Positions 20,055 through 33,064 of a DNA stretch of 64,000 nucleotides are shown in pieces. Location of the stretch: the NCBI GenBank assembly GCA_022113835.1, contig JAILWY010000029.1, positions 1,560,001 through 1,624,000 of the forward strand, in the 5' to 3' direction. Below the pieces are notes generated by a model. That model was given only the letters and a program-made list of their open reading frames with translations, was not told the DNA's origin and did not search any database. Source of the DNA: Atopsyche davidsoni. Its lineage: Eukaryota; Arthropoda; Insecta; Trichoptera; Hydrobiosidae. Position numbers and translations under genes: made by a program. How positions within the stretch are numbered: position 1 is the stretch's first letter; the number at the start of each line of letters is the position of its first letter.

Positions 20055-21735
20055 ATATTATAATAAAAAAAAAGTTTAATTTAGTTCAAAAATAAGTAAT
20101 AATACTATAAAGACAACGGTTCGAAGCACAAAGCATTTCGTATTATTTGAATCTTTGCTCCCGGACGCAATCAGCATCTTTGGGGGTTGCAAAAACTACC
20201 CCCTGCATACAACCCCCCTCCCCTCTATCGGCGTTCTGTATCTGCAGAATAAACAATAGGACCTCCTAACCAAATGTTTTGTTTCTTGGTCCCACCCCCT
20301 CTCCGAATACAGGGGATGAAAAGTCAAATATTTATATTTATATAAATAAACTATACAATTAATCAAAAAATAATAGTTTTGATCTTCGCTTTGGGTTTGA
20401 AGGCAATTTGGTTTATTTAAATAAACATTTTTTTGGAGAATGCGTAAAATGCTAGTGAGCGATCCGTCAGTGTATGAAGCATGGCACATTTTTATACACG
20501 CCTTGCAGCCAGTGTTGTTTGCAAAACGCTGTATGTTTGTTAATTTTCTTTTAATTATATATGTGTAAATCTAAAAAAAATACTTGTCTATAATATGCAG
20601 ATACTTTCTTCAGAATTTGGTAAATATAAAGAGATTTCCAACATTTCAATGAATCTTAAGAATAAGCCTAAAATTTGTTCACAACTATTTAAATTAACAA
20701 TTGAATAAATTAATATAACATTTTAAAGGCTTGATTTTCAGAAATGCTGTTAAAAATCACTCCCGCAGTTTTATGTCTTATCGATAAATTTTAATAAAAA
20801 AAATATTTTTAGTATATTTCAGAACATCCTATCTAGCAGAAGCCTTCTTCCGCCCCTATTCTGAAGACGCAGATATTTAAGGGTGTAATTTATTATTGTA
20901 TACGACGGTTGTTAATGGGGATGGGGTGGTTGGGTGGAGAAGGGGTTGAAGGTCCTACCCCGTGCACTGTTCTGTCTTGAGATAAATGAGCTACGCGGGT
21001 TCGGAGCCTTTGTTAAAAACAAATAAACAACAAACGAGAAGAATCAATTATTAAAAAAAAAACACATGTATTAATAAAATATATAATTTAAATAAATTTT
21101 ATTAAAAAACATGTTTATTTCAAACATTTCGTATATTGAAAAATTAGTTAAAGACATGGGGTAGTTTTAAAATGTTTGCTGTAATTAATTATTTTTATTA
21201 TTAATTATTATATATTAATAACACCACCAGGCATCTCAGCTTAAAGTGTTAAAATTCACTGTGGAGTTGCTTAAATATTTATTGAATTTTGGCATAATAT
21301 TATTATGATAAAATCAACGAAATTTAGGTAAAGGGGAGTAGCGATGATTCTGAATTGCTAGCCGCAGCGTTCCTTTCAGGGCGGATTCTAAAATTAATTT
21401 ATACCCTAAAAACAAAACAGGCTATCCCAAGAAAGAGGCTTTTGAGGAGAAAGGCCGAGATGTACTGTATAGTCTTATTGTAAGGCCATATTGGAACTGA
21501 AAACAACCCCCTCGGCATTGTGGTGCTTGAAAATCGGAAACGAGCAGAATCGTCTTTGTTAATTACTTTATTAGATTATTTTCTATACATTGACTGTAAA
21601 TTAAATCATGTTGCTGTTTTTTTGGAAACTAAGTATCGTATATAGATTATTTTTTATATATTTTATCTATATAGGATCCACTTCATCGTTTTCAAAATCA
21701 ATATTTTATTCACTGATTTAACTTTAAAAATATAA
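20055..21735. other. Non-coding stretch with GC patches at 20160-20310 and 20900-21010
   Basis: AAAAACTACCCCC at 20191 and its reverse complement GGGGTAGTTTT at 21158. Otherwise AT-rich with no gene or transposon end seen. Confidence 0.4.
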
Positions 21736-23335
21736 ACTCACATGTTTTCTTCAACATTTATCATTTGTAAATATATTTATATTACATATACACGTAAATG
21801 ACATGTAAACTTTACATCAGTATCAAAGCCAGAGCTTACGAATATAAATAAAACAACTACTACTATAAACTATAAATACTACTACTATATACTATGTTTC
21901 ATTCTACTCTAGTACATACTATTTATACTACTACTATTTACTGCCAAAATACTACAGTATAATACCAAAATAGTTAGCATAGTTCATGAAGTACATCTAG
22001 TTGAAATTTTGCTTACTGAATTTCTTAAAAATATTTCAAATGTAGCTGAAAATATGAGCAATTTAAGTATAATAAATTAAAAGTGTGGCTACTTTATTTT
22101 TTATTGGATTTGCTTGAAGTCACAGTTCTTTGAATTTTCGGTTCACGTACTAAACCACCCTCAAAAAAAATCTTACACGATGGTCCCAACACAGGGACAA
22201 TAGTTTGGTTTTTTTGTGAGTATTATCCCATGGTCCCCGTTTTGAGACCACCTTCATATAAATCGCTGTCAAAGCATCGCATGACCGAAAACATAATTTT
22301 CTTCAACACTTATCATTTATTCTTGTATTTGTATATACACGTAAATGACATGTAAACTTTACATCAGTATCAAAGCCAGAGCCTACGAATATAAATAAAA
22401 CAACTACTACTATAAACAATAAATACTACTACTAGATACAATTTTTTATTCTACTCTAGTATATACTATTTATACTACTACTATTCACTATTATATGGCC
22501 GTGTATACTATACTACAGTATAATACCAAAATAGTTAACATAACTCAAGAAGTACAACTAGTTGAAATTCTGCTTACTGAATTTCTTAAAAATATTACAA
22601 ATTTCAAATGCAGCTGAAAATATGAGCAATTTAAGTATAGTAAATTAAAAGTGTGGCTACTTTATTTATACGCTTTATTTTTTTATTAGATTTTTTGTTT
22701 GAAGTCACAGTCCTTTGAATTTTCGATTCACGTACTAAACCACCCTTAAAAAAAATCTTACACAAAAGTCCCAGCACAGGGACTACAGTTTGTATGTATG
22801 TATGAACTAATGTGCCTTATCATATTATTAAGACTATAATTTGGCTTTTGGTGAGTATTATCTCATGGTCCCCGTGTTGACCACCCTCAGAAAAATCTTA
22901 CACAAAAGTCCCACCACAGGGACTATAGTTTGTATGTATGTATGAACTAATGTGCCTAATCATATTAGTAAGACTATAGTTTGTTTTTTTGTGAGTATTA
23001 TCTCATGGTCCCCGTGTTGACCAACCTCAGAAAAATCTTACACAAAAGTCCCAGCACAGGGACTATAGTTTGTATGCATGTATGAACTAATGTGCCTAAT
23101 CATATTAGTAAGACTATAGTTTGTTTTTTTGTGAGTATTATCCCATGATCCCCGTGTTGACCAACCTCAGAAAAATCTTACACAAAGGTCCCAGCACAGG
23201 GACTATAGTTTGTATGTATGTATGAACTAATGTGCCTAATCATATTGGTTTTTTGGTGAGTACTATCCTATGGTCCCCGCGTTGAAACCACCTTCACATA
23301 AATCACTGTCAATGCATCGCATGACCGAAAACTCC
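21736..23335. repeat. Compound tandem array: about 547-bp units plus 140-bp units
   Basis: A large unit, marked by ACATGTAAACTTTACATCAG at 21801 and 22348 (547 bp), contains CTACTACTATAAA-type runs and ends in a CTTACAC...AGTATTATCxCATGGTCCCCGT module. That module alone is then amplified: AAAAATCTTACAC at 22891, 23031 and 23171, a 140-bp period, each with GTCCCAxCACAGGGACTATAG and GTATGTATGTATGAAC. Both the first large unit (about 22245-22300) and the array end (about 23275-23335) carry ACCACCTTCAxATAAATCxC and GCATCGCATGACCGAAAAC. Confidence 0.9.
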
Positions 23336-23890
23336 AAAAAGGGGTAGCACCTGCAAAAATCCATTCGGGAATATATCGCAAACGAACTTCTCTCCGTTGC
23401 GACGCTCGCGCGAGAATCCAAGATGGCGTAAATTTTTGCCATACAAAGGAAGCGCAATTCCGAATGAGAAATTCGCCGCAGACAAGGCGCAAAGGCGGCG
23501 ACACACGGGCTAACTTTAAACTCAGTTAAATATAACGTACAAGACACAGCCTCCGTGCGAGAGGGGCCTAATTATCGCCAAAGGAAAACGTCTTGCTTCT
23601 GTCGCCTCGCTAATTCGCCTCGCGTTCATGCCTGCGCCCTTCCTGCTACCCCCGTGAACACAGAATAATATATAACTACACATATATATATAAAAAAAAC
23701 ACTAGAGCCTTCAGTGTGCATAGGCAACCTGTGTAAATGATATCCGGAAACGCGTTCACGATTTCAGCACTCCCGATTCATATCCATCTCAAAATTTTGC
23801 ATGTAATAGATAACACACCGGAGCACCTGTTTAATGACCAGGTTATTTTCAATAAGTCTTCACTATTACTCCCTATTGTTAAAGCACATC
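23336..23890. other. GC island with AAGATGGCG, then AT-rich sequence
   Basis: 23330-23660 is GC-rich with CpGs, AAAAAGGGGTAGCACC (23336) and CCAAGATGGCGTAAAT (23418). Three overlapping minus-strand frames cross it, none with a recognisable domain. It abuts the end of the preceding array. Confidence 0.4.
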
Positions 23891-24510
23891 TTTAAAATAT
23901 TTAATGTCACCGAAAAGCAGGTGTTTTTTGGGTCTTGATGTACAAATACTGTGCAATAAGAAACATCGCAGGTAAACTGAAAAAACTGAAACCTACAAAT
24001 AAAGGCTGAATTTTTTTATTATTGATGAAGGTCTACTTTGGATGCTTTTTTTATATAAAGAAGCAGCGTGGTTGTACCGTTGAGGTACGCAAGATTTAAT
24101 GTCATCAAAAAGCAGGTGTTCTTTGTGGCTTGATGTACAAGGATTGTGCAATAAGAAGCATCGCAGGTAAACTGATAAAACTGAAACCAGCAAAAATAGG
24201 CTGAATTATTATTATTATTATTGAAGAAGGTCTGCTTTCAATACTTTTTTATACAAAGTAGCAGCGTGGTTGTATCGTTGAGGTACGCAAGGTTTAATTT
24301 CACCAAAAAGCAGGTGTTTTTTGTGGCTTGATGTACAAGGATTGTGCAATACGAAGCATCGCAGGTAAACTGAAAAAACTGAAACCTGCAAATACAGGCT
24401 GAATTTTTTTTATAATTGAACAAGGTCTACTTTGGATGCTTTTTTATATAAAGTAGCAGCGTGGTTGTGCCGTTAAGGCACACAATATTTAATGCCACCA
24501 AAAAGAGAGT
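23891..24510. repeat. 195-bp tandem repeat, about 3 units
   Basis: TTAATxTCAxCxAAAAGCAGGTG recurs at 23901, 24096 and 24294, and a decayed version at 24489 (spacings 195, 198 and 195). Units also share GGCTTGATGTACAAxGATTG, AGAAGCATCGCAGGTAAACTG and GCAGCGTGGTTGTxCCGTT. The minus-strand frames inside are products of repetition. Confidence 0.9.
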
Positions 24511-24619
24511 GACTCTGTTTGATAATGCCAACGTGAAAGGTTGGCGAAATCGGTCACAAATAAAAACGAACATGTGGAAAACCACTCAAGTATTTTACTC
24601 AAAAATATTAAAATGGAAT

Positions 24620-24795
24620 TTCACCAAGTACTGAATTTCTCAAGAAATACAACTGGAGATTGAAAGCAGAATATGCAGACTTTTCTTCCGAATATAAAAC
24701 TGTGGGGACCTCCTATATTATTTACCTTAAGAACACCATGAACAGGCAAACTGTAGTCAGTGAGATGATTGCAATATGGAGCTTTGTATAGTATG
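24620..24795 (+). mobile_element. LINE 3'-end fragment
   Basis: AATATGCAGACTTTTCTTCCGAA, GACCTCCTATATTATTTACC and AAGAACACCATGAACAGG align with the 9.95-kb copy. The terminal peptide is weak (VVSEMIA). Confidence 0.45.
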
Positions 24796-25084
24796 ACGTC
24801 ATGTTCCCAGAATCGACCCAATATCATAAGCGTTGGGTCACTGGACAAACTTAGTTTCAGTGTGTCGATTGCTTTCCAAACCCAACAGCTTCTTATCCAA
24901 ATTAGCTTCCTATAGAAAGAAATTAAGGATATAAAATCTTGTAGTTACACTTGACCAGGCGATTAATGTGAGATTTGAGATAAAAATTACTATGCCCAAG
25001 AGATATATCACTGAAATCTTGCTGGAGATTCACCAAGTGTTATCGACTCGGTTTTCTTTTATAGAGTTGAAGATTAGACACTCC

Positions 25085-25305
25085 AGACAGCTACTATGCG
25101 AAGAATTAGGCGCCAGAAATGTGGCTGTATAGGAGAATCCTTAAAACACCATGACAAATGAGAGTCTTGCACAAAATACCCAAAGTAAATGTGTAAATAT
25201 AACAGTTAATATAGCATTCTCCAGGTGGTTGTCCAAAGAAAAGAAAAAAGGTGACCCAGGATATAAATATGCTCGATGAAATGGTCACCAACCTCTTAGT
25301 CACAA
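25085..25305 (+). mobile_element. LINE 3'-end fragment
   Basis: GAGAGTCTTGCACAAAATAC aligns with the LINE segment in the inverted duplication (44.59 kb). The end reads TQDINMLDEMVTNLL with the usual C-terminal spacing. Confidence 0.5.
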
Positions 25306-27233
25306 TAAAAAGGAGTAGAAACAGAGAATCAGTGTGATATTACCTGATTTTCATCAAATAAAAATATCCTGTCTTTTTCGCGTTCATGCCTATTCACGTG
25401 AACACAAAATTATATATCAGTTAGATACAAATATAATACAATGGTGTTTTTTATAGAAAATGTGAGCACGGTCACTATAAAAATTTGCCTGATACAAAAT
25501 TTTCACCGAAACAAATAATCCATAGTCTGAAATAAAATTTTTACTAAGGAATTTTCAAGGTTAATACAAATACGTTAATCTATTACAAACTGGTTTAACT
25601 TGTTCTTCAACAACAAATATAAATAGCTTGGAGATTACGTTAAGGCTTTTGCCGGTCTGAAGAGCCCTTGAACAAATCCCATGGCCCTTCAGCTATTTAT
25701 ATTTATATGAAATTCAATAAATAAATACTTATTGATCAAATATATAAGTTACGTAAGAATATTTTTGTGTTTGTGTTATATTAACGTCGATTATAAGCGA
25801 ATATTTGCGAGCTAGGCGACGTGAAGTTGAATGTTGCGATAGGGGATGGGGTTGTATAAAGGTGGGGGTAACGACTGAGAAATTAGAAAATCACACCCAC
25901 AACCCTCGCAAATGACAAATCTTGGGGTGGACAAACTTGCGATGGCGTAACGAGCTTAGTTTACCGCGCGAGACGTTTATCGGAGATTCGATTCAGCCTC
26001 AGACACCATAGAAAGATACAAAAAAACCATGGAATCTAAAAAAAAAAATACACTTGTAAAGCTCTTTTATACTACGCTTAAATAAACGTCGTTGATATAA
26101 AAGATATTTTCAAAATAAAGCATGTATGTGCTGTTGTTTTCAGCAAGTGTTTTTGTCGGTAGTAAAAAAAAAATGTGTTAGTGAAAGTACATATTTTGAA
26201 AAAATATATTTCAGTATATGTAATATTGAAAAATTGCCTGAAACAGAGTGTCTATCACTCACGAGAATCCACTGTGGACAATTACATCGGTCTGCGTGCA
26301 CTTATAGGGTACAATTATCAAATCGCTTATCACACCCCTCCAAGCAATTCAAGAAACGCTAATTACCTACCCCGGGAGAATCACGCGGAGCAAGGGATGA
26401 ACTTGAGCCAACCTCAAATATTATATTCAAACTAAATACATATATATATATATAATATAAACACGAAGTATCTCTTAAAATTATCTACACAGACCAAAGT
26501 TTTTCCTGAAATTTTTAATAGTTGTTTGGGCTAAGTGACGTGCTTAAGTAACTGTGCTGCGATAATGATTTCAATGTGTCATCATCAATGAGTCTGTACT
26601 CTCGACAAAGTGCCATTTTTCTATTGAATATGTGTTCAACATTGACAGCGATCTACAGTGTTTTGAGCTGACACAACGTGTCTCTGCGTCTAAGAAACAA
26701 ACAACAAATAAATAAGACGTATCAAATATATTTCATCCCTTGTTTCCCCACCCCTAACTGGGAACATCTTGCGGAATGTCTCATGTTGGTCCAGAACAGT
26801 GATTTCAAATCACAGAGGGCAGTACAGCCGGGCAACTTTACTCTCCAGAGTGCTGGCTCGTACAATCATTTGTGAATAAACAATTAAAACATAATAAAGC
26901 TGTAAAATCATTTAAAATAAATAAGCAGATATTTAAAAAAATGTATTAGGAATGTCGTGAACTCCAAAAAATATTTTTTTTTAAGTGATTTGAAATGAAT
27001 GTCATAATGCAACATCTGAAAACACTCCCAAGCCTGTCGCGAGCAGCCACAGCCCGAGATGGCCACCCCTCCTCCCTCCCCCTAAGACACACCCCATCCC
27101 CCTGCATCCGCACCCCCTCCCATATTTTCCTCCCATTATGCTCGTCGGGTTCCTTTTTGCCTCTCGCCCCGCTCTCCTCTTTTTGCTTCCATCTCCAGCG
27201 CGAGTACGCCCGGAGGTATGGCGATGCGAGGAA
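25306..27233. other. Non-coding stretch, GC patches at 25850-25990 and 27020-27230
   Basis: Short frames near 26126-26435 and 26678-26875 have no recognisable domain. The second GC patch (GAGATGGCCACCCC at 27057, pyrimidine-rich 27065-27180) directly borders the next mariner copy. Confidence 0.4.
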
Positions 27234-27773
27234 GTGTCCAAATAGAGTATCGGGTATTTGTTAGTTCAGTAAAACAAAAACTACTTGTAATCAAGTATAT
27301 TTTTTTATTGTTGATTATAAGAATACAAAATGGAAAATTATTTTGAAAAGATGATGTTATCAAAATGATGATCATTACGCACTGCTGGTACTCTTCTAAT
27401 CTGGAACGAAGGCTGCTGATAACACGCTGATACATAGCCTTTGAGATATTGCTGTCATTTCTGATCTGATGTTTTGTTTCAATTCCGTTAGATTCATCGG
27501 GTTATTCTCATACGAAATAGTCAAAAAACCTAAGGTCGGGGCTTCTGGGAGGCCGGTTGATGTTACCTCTACGTGAAATGACCTTATTAGGGAATAATTC
27601 GTTAACAGCTTCGATTGATTGATTGTGTGCATGACAAGTGGTCTCGTCTTATTGGAGCCACGTTTTTGAGTCAAAACCATGAAACTCCTGTAACTCAAGG
27701 CCCAAATTTTTTCGCAGCATATCGCAATAACGGTCACTATTCACATTCCCCCGATACTCTTTTTGGACACTGT
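27234..27773 (-). mobile_element. Internally deleted mariner (DD41D) copy B, best-preserved catalytic block
   Basis: Termini GTGTCCAAATAGAGTATCGG (27234) and CCGATACTCTTTTTGGACAC (ending about 27770). On the minus strand the second-aspartate block survives as D-E-T-T-C-H (with a stop two codons before it), and the third lies in PRSPDLRFFD. I count 41 residues between the two aspartates. A deletion then joins DYF to YENNPMNL, losing the WGYLKxRV part. Non-functional. Confidence 0.85.
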
Positions 27774-29312
27774 GTCGTTCTCTCTAGGCCACGGGTCGCT
27801 AGTTTCTACCCCTGCAGCCTCCACCCCTTGCCACCTCTCCTTTTTGCGTTAATTGCAGCGATAATTACGGGAGCGCAACTCGGAACAGAACTTGGATTAC
27901 TAGAATGTTCTAGAATTACTCTTCTGGCGGGCGGAGGGGAAAAGGTGCCCGCGTGGGAAGTTGCGATACCCACGGTTGATATTTATTTTTAAAAAATAAC
28001 GGGGTTATAAATTAGTTTTTTTAAATAAAAATCACGTAAATTTTATATTTTGCTACCCGGTTTTCCTTGTAACGAGTCATGTACAATCGATCTACCCTGT
28101 TCTCCTCTTTGATAGAAGATAGCACGCGCAGAAGAAAAATTCATACGCATTACAAAAAACTGAATATTATACACGAGAATTCAAAACTTATGATATTTAA
28201 TGCAGTTACAAGTGTTTACAATACCAAACACTCGTGAAAAGACGAAAAAACTATAAACACTTGTATATACCTATTAAAATTTTCACGCAGCTTTAAAAAC
28301 ACTTCAAATTCAAGATTCGTCTAGGATTCTCTATTTAGGATTAAATTTTATATATTTCGATACAAATAATATTTTATCTTCTACTTTCATACTTTATTAA
28401 ATTTGTACGAGCTATGTGAAATTTGTCAGTTTTGCTGTGGTTGAATTGGATACAGTGTTGTCTCATATTTGGGCACGAAAAAATTTAGATCTTCGTTTGG
28501 CGTGTGTATTGATTATTCTTGAGCATATTGTAAGTAAATTCCACATTTATCTCTGGGCCTCTCCGGGTAGGTAAGTCTCCCTTATTCCCTAAGTAGATCG
28601 TTCCTTTGCGTTATAATTATTATGTAAAGCGTATTATGTAACACTCGGAGTAGATTATATAAAGTCGTATGTTCAGTCTTTCCCAGAACATGCAAAGTAA
28701 ACAGAAGAATCCGTGAAGTCTTGCCTTCCACCCTACTTCGCACAATGACGCTGCTTCGACAAAGAGAGCTACACTCTGCTGAGGTGGAAACCTCCAGGGT
28801 TGCAACCCTTAAATATAATTATCACAAAATACTATACAAAATATCAGCACAGAGCATATTCATTTTCCCTGGAAAAAGTTCATTCCCCTGCAAATCAAAT
28901 ACCGTAACTGATTACAAGGTAATGCCAAATAAATAATAAATTTCCATGTGGCTTAAAGTTGGTGCTTGTGGACTTTCAGGAATGTCCAAGAAGTCTCTTT
29001 AAGGATCTTGGTTTATTAAAAATACCAGTGCCTTTGTATAATGAAGAAATCAGTATAAAAGGCTGCACTTGATCTGATTTCAAAGAGCAAAATTATCATG
29101 GAAAATAACCCTTTGAGGGCTGAAAACACTTATATCAAAGCACCGGTCCATAAATCTCACAATGAGCATGAATTCGGTCAAAATTCGGTTATTGTAGCTA
29201 AGCACATAATTTATTTCAGTTAAACAAATTTCAAGTAAGAAAGGTCAGTTGTAAAAGTCAAATAATTTTTTTTTACAACTGTCTCTAAAACTGTGACGCC
29301 TGAAGAGGAAAG
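27774..29312. other. Non-coding stretch, GC patch 27780-27970
   Basis: No gene recognised. 28560-28930 is somewhat less AT-rich, with short frames on both strands but no domain or splice pattern I would defend. Confidence 0.35.
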
Positions 29313-29337
29313 GGTAGGTTAGGTTAGGTTAGGTTAT
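29313..29337. repeat. Interstitial telomere-type repeat, (TTAGG)4
   Basis: GGTAGGTTAGGTTAGGTTAG followed by GTTATG. Insect-type telomeric motif outside any visible larger repeat. Confidence 0.75.
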
Positions 29338-29995
29338 GCAAAATCATATTCAACATTAAAAATAACACTTTCATCCTAATCAATACAAATTTCGACTTGT
29401 CCCAAAGTATGCACATATTTTCTACAAAGACACTTCAATGAAATAATTTATTTTGATAATTTAATCAAAAATCTACATTTTCAGGAGACCGAGTGAACTA
29501 ATAAAAACACAATTAATCCCGAAATAAAAACTGCACCCCTAAAGTTGCGAACATTTCTTCCCCTAATTTGCGAGCATCGCGGAGCCGTGCGGGGGTTGGG
29601 AGAATTCCTCCAAGATGGCGAACTTCGTCATTGTCTTCAGCTCCGCGCCGTGGGTAATTTGTTAAACATCTACTGAGGGGATGGGGGAGGGAGGAGGGAG
29701 CCAGCACCACCCCCTCAGAATTAGAACCTACCCTTCCCTAAGAAAGTGTTTATGAGAGCTGATTAATGGTGCGATACGGGCGCGCTCTGGAGCTAGCGGG
29801 CTTGTAGTATCTATCTGTCTATAATAGGCTTTCATTATTTCCATACGTTTGCGCAAGGCTTTCGTTGAAAAGCAATATGACGTCATTGGGACTCCTGAAA
29901 ACTAATAAAATCAAAAAAAATTTGATGAGTGTGAAACAAGATTACTGGAAGACTGAATTGTTACTTACCGATAGCGCCTTCTTCAGCATTATACA
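29338..29995. other. Non-coding stretch with GC island 29530-29720
   Basis: The island contains CCAAGATGGCGAAC at 29610 and G-runs near 29675-29700. No coding signal. Confidence 0.4.
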
Positions 29996-30003
29996 CATTA
30001 GAT

Positions 30004-30179
30004 CAGTGCTTCTCAAAGTGGTCCTTACGGGGTCCCTGGGATCATTCAGGGGGTCCTTGGAAAATTAAAATCGATTTGGGGGTCCCTGAACAACGTCAGG
30101 GGGTCCGCGCAAGGTTTGATATAAAATAAAAAAATTGTGACACATTTTTATTGGGTCAAAAGAGTTTGAGACCCAACTG
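30004..30179. mobile_element. Short hAT MITE, 176 bp
   Basis: Begins CAGTGCTTCTCAAAGTGG and ends AGAGTTTGAGACCCAACTG, the inverted CAGxxGxxTCTCAAAC terminus. Flanks CATTAGAT (29996-30003) and CATAAGAT (30180-30187) agree at seven of eight positions, the hAT 8-bp duplication. The interior has GGGGTCCCTG-type repeats and no coding. Confidence 0.88.
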
Positions 30180-30187
30180 CATAAGAT

Positions 30188-31370
30188 AAACCATAAAAAA
30201 ACAACTAGAATAATGGGATTCTACTGACTGATTGCAAGTCGGCTGTAAAGCTGCCTTCCAAGAGAAGGCTTTTTTGATGTGTTGCTTTATTATTAGATGA
30301 TTTGAGTGATGATGATGATGATTAGAGCTGCTTGAAGTTTGAAGCCTTCCAACTCCACTCAACACCCAAGAAAACAAATCATCATATTTTATTAATATTA
30401 AGGCACAGTGAAAATCTTCAAATCACAGTATTTAGTTCAGTGCTGTGCTGAAATGCATAAAATAAAAAGTTTTTGCGTCTTATGCAGTATTTTTTTATCT
30501 TAAAATATATTTTCTACTAAAGATTAGTTATATTTTTATATATATATATTGGTTTGGGCGTCTCGGCCTAGTTTAAAACTGCCGCCTAATGAGCGCACGC
30601 AAATTTATGCCGTAAATAGTATGAAGTCGTATGGCGCAAAATTTGAAATTACCACACGAGGAGTTCGTCGCGAAAGAGCCGCGAGCAGTGGCGTGGAGTG
30701 AAGAGCGGTAACATTATTTATATAAAAAAATATTAAATTTTTATATTAAAATACGTATATGCGTCACAAAATTTCTAGTATACAATACAAGTGCAAAAAA
30801 GCTTTATAAAATTTTGCACGTCCGTGGGATCTGTATAGTTACTTGTGGTTCTAGAAAAGTTTTTGTTTGATAATCGTTTCTGCGTTTAGGGTCGGCGAGC
30901 GAGTGTGCAAGCCACCGGAGCATATAGCCGATTGTTTATTATGTTTATTATGAAAAAAATTCGCTGTGGCACTCACGAGCCGCCCTTTTGAGGTACGATC
31001 ATAAAGCAGGCATCACACGGCCCCGCCAAAGTCTGTCGTCGTTTCCTCACTCTTCCAAACAGCGGCCGTCCCTATCGCACGGCTCCAAACCTTTTGCTCG
31101 CACACTGGCTTTAGCCTGACACACTTGAAATTACCCTTAGAGGGCGAATCGTAACAACGATTGGACTCGCAAGTGCATCGCAGCTTTCATATATTTTTTT
31201 TTTTTGATACACATGCATGAGTATCCATTTATGATTACTTTTGACTTAATTATATTTATATATATAAAATATATTTTCTATATATTGCAAAGACGCTAAA
31301 AATAATATCTTTCAGGGTAAGCATTGTTATAATATTTGTTTTGACGGGTAGTGATGCAAATATATTTATA
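30188..31370. other. Non-coding stretch with GC patches 30590-30710 and 30880-31150
   Basis: A (GATGAT)n run near 30308-30322 and a TATATATATATATATT run at 30540. No gene or transposon ends seen. Confidence 0.4.
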
Positions 31371-31926
31371 CAGTGTGTCCAAACAGAGTATCGGGTATTT
31401 GTTAGTTCAGTAAAATAAAAATTAATAGTAAAAAAGTAGTTTTTTTTATTGTTGATTGTAAGAATACAAAATGGAAAATTATTTCAAAAAGATGATGTTA
31501 TCAAAATGATGATCATTACGAGTTGCTGCCACTCTTCTAATCTGGACCAAAGATTGCTGATAACACGCTGATACATAGCCCTTGATATTGCTGTCATTTC
31601 TGACCTGATGTTTTGTATCAATTCCGTTAGTTTCATCGGATTATTCTCATAAACCCTGCTTTTAAGGTATCCCCATGCGAAATAGTCAAGAGGGCTAAGG
31701 TCTATTGGTAAGTAAGGTAAATTGATGTAACCTTTACGTGAAATGACCTTATTGGGAAATAATTCGTTAACAGCTTTAATTGATTGATTCGATGTATGGC
31801 ATCTTGATGGAACCACGTTTTAGAGTTGAAACCATGAAACTCCTGCAACTCTGGACCCAAAAATTTTCGCAGCATATCGCAATAACTGTCCTTAAAACAA
31901 ATTCCCGATACACTTTTTGGACACCA
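31371..31926 (-). mobile_element. Internally deleted mariner (DD41D) copy C
   Basis: TA then CAGTGTGTCCAAACAGAGTATCG at 31371, and an inverted end TACACTTTTTGGACACCA finishing at 31926. The minus strand carries CHTSNQSIKAVNELFPNKV and LDYFAWGYLKSRVYENNP. The sequence next to the second aspartate shows the same small deletion as copy A (CATCAAGATGCCATACAT), so A and C belong to one subfamily. Confidence 0.88.
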
Positions 31927-32364
31927 TCTACTATTATAATAGCCATTGTGTGTGTGTATGTTTCATTTTTTGGTTTTCTATAGAATATCTTAAAAGATAC
32001 AACGCTGATTTTTAGTTTAACGCAGTTATGTGCCGAATTTCAAGACGATAGGATAATATTTACATTATTATATTCATTACTTTTTTAGTAGCTAAAGCAT
32101 ATTTTTTATATGCTTTAGCGAGTTTCAATATGTACGAATTATATGATTCTGTTGTTCACCGCGAGAATTTCAAATTTTTCCAGTTTATGTCAGTTTGACA
32201 CAAGTACCAATTTTTTTTTTTTATCAAAATTGCGTTAGAAATTATTAATCACATCATTCATAACTCAAAATGCCTCCTAAATAATACAAAATAATATATT
32301 AAATGTTCAAACACTATTGCACCGTTCATCGAATACGTCAATCTGCGACGGGCTACATTTCTAG
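31927..32364 (+). mobile_element. Non-autonomous Helitron, 438 bp
   Basis: Starts TCTACTATTATAATAG after an A and ends CTAG before a T, the Helitron rules (5' TC, 3' CTRR, insertion between A and T, no target duplication). About 15-30 bp before the end CGTC-N7-GACG can form a short stem. The last 230 bp match 56019-56464, whose end is identical (GACGGGCTACATTTCTAG). It begins exactly where mariner copy C ends. Confidence 0.8.
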
Positions 32365-33028
32365 TATATATTAAAAAAAAAAAAAAAAAAAAATCTGCGT
32401 AACGCAGGTTTAGAGCCGCTGTACTTTTCTCCAACCGTATGTGTTACTCAAGAATATTACATATTAAAATTCAGGAAAGGATCCTGCGCTCTCTGTGGAG
32501 ACAGCAGCACGTACAGCAAGCATGACTCGCGCTGCTGATGGAGAAACTTGGCGATATGGAAACCATGCCAACAGAGGAGAAAACTTCTTACAACTTCGAG
32601 TTGATGAATAATTAAGCACCGAAGATTCATTTATATTATAAATATACGCTACGATTCAGAGTATAACTATGTTTTTAAAATACCAACGAACAACTGCTCA
32701 ATGTAAATTTTAATAATTCCCGATCGCTTCGTATTAAAATCTTCATGTATTCGAAGGCAGTAAACGCGATGACAATAACCACCCTTTAGTGCGTTCATCC
32801 CTTTGGCTTCGAAAGACTTTTAGTCTCCAATTTCAGCACCTTTCGAGGAGGGATGTAAATTCGTACTTTCTTCAGGTTTTCATCTTCAACCCTCCGGTCC
32901 CGAATCGCCCCCTTTTAGGTATCAAAGCTTTGTTATACCCCTCGGGGGGGGTATTGGTGACAATTGATACAAAAACATACCGAGATGTACTTGTTTGACG
33001 TCTACGCTTTTTATTATATATAAAATAA

Positions 33029-33064
<36 letters not shown>

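Noticed and set aside
23891..24510. Regular direct repeats that could suggest a CRISPR array
   Set aside because: Units are about 195 bp with no short-repeat and unique-spacer pattern, in a eukaryotic genome. They are ordinary tandem repeats, as are the arrays at 37.3, 46.3 and 51.2 kb.
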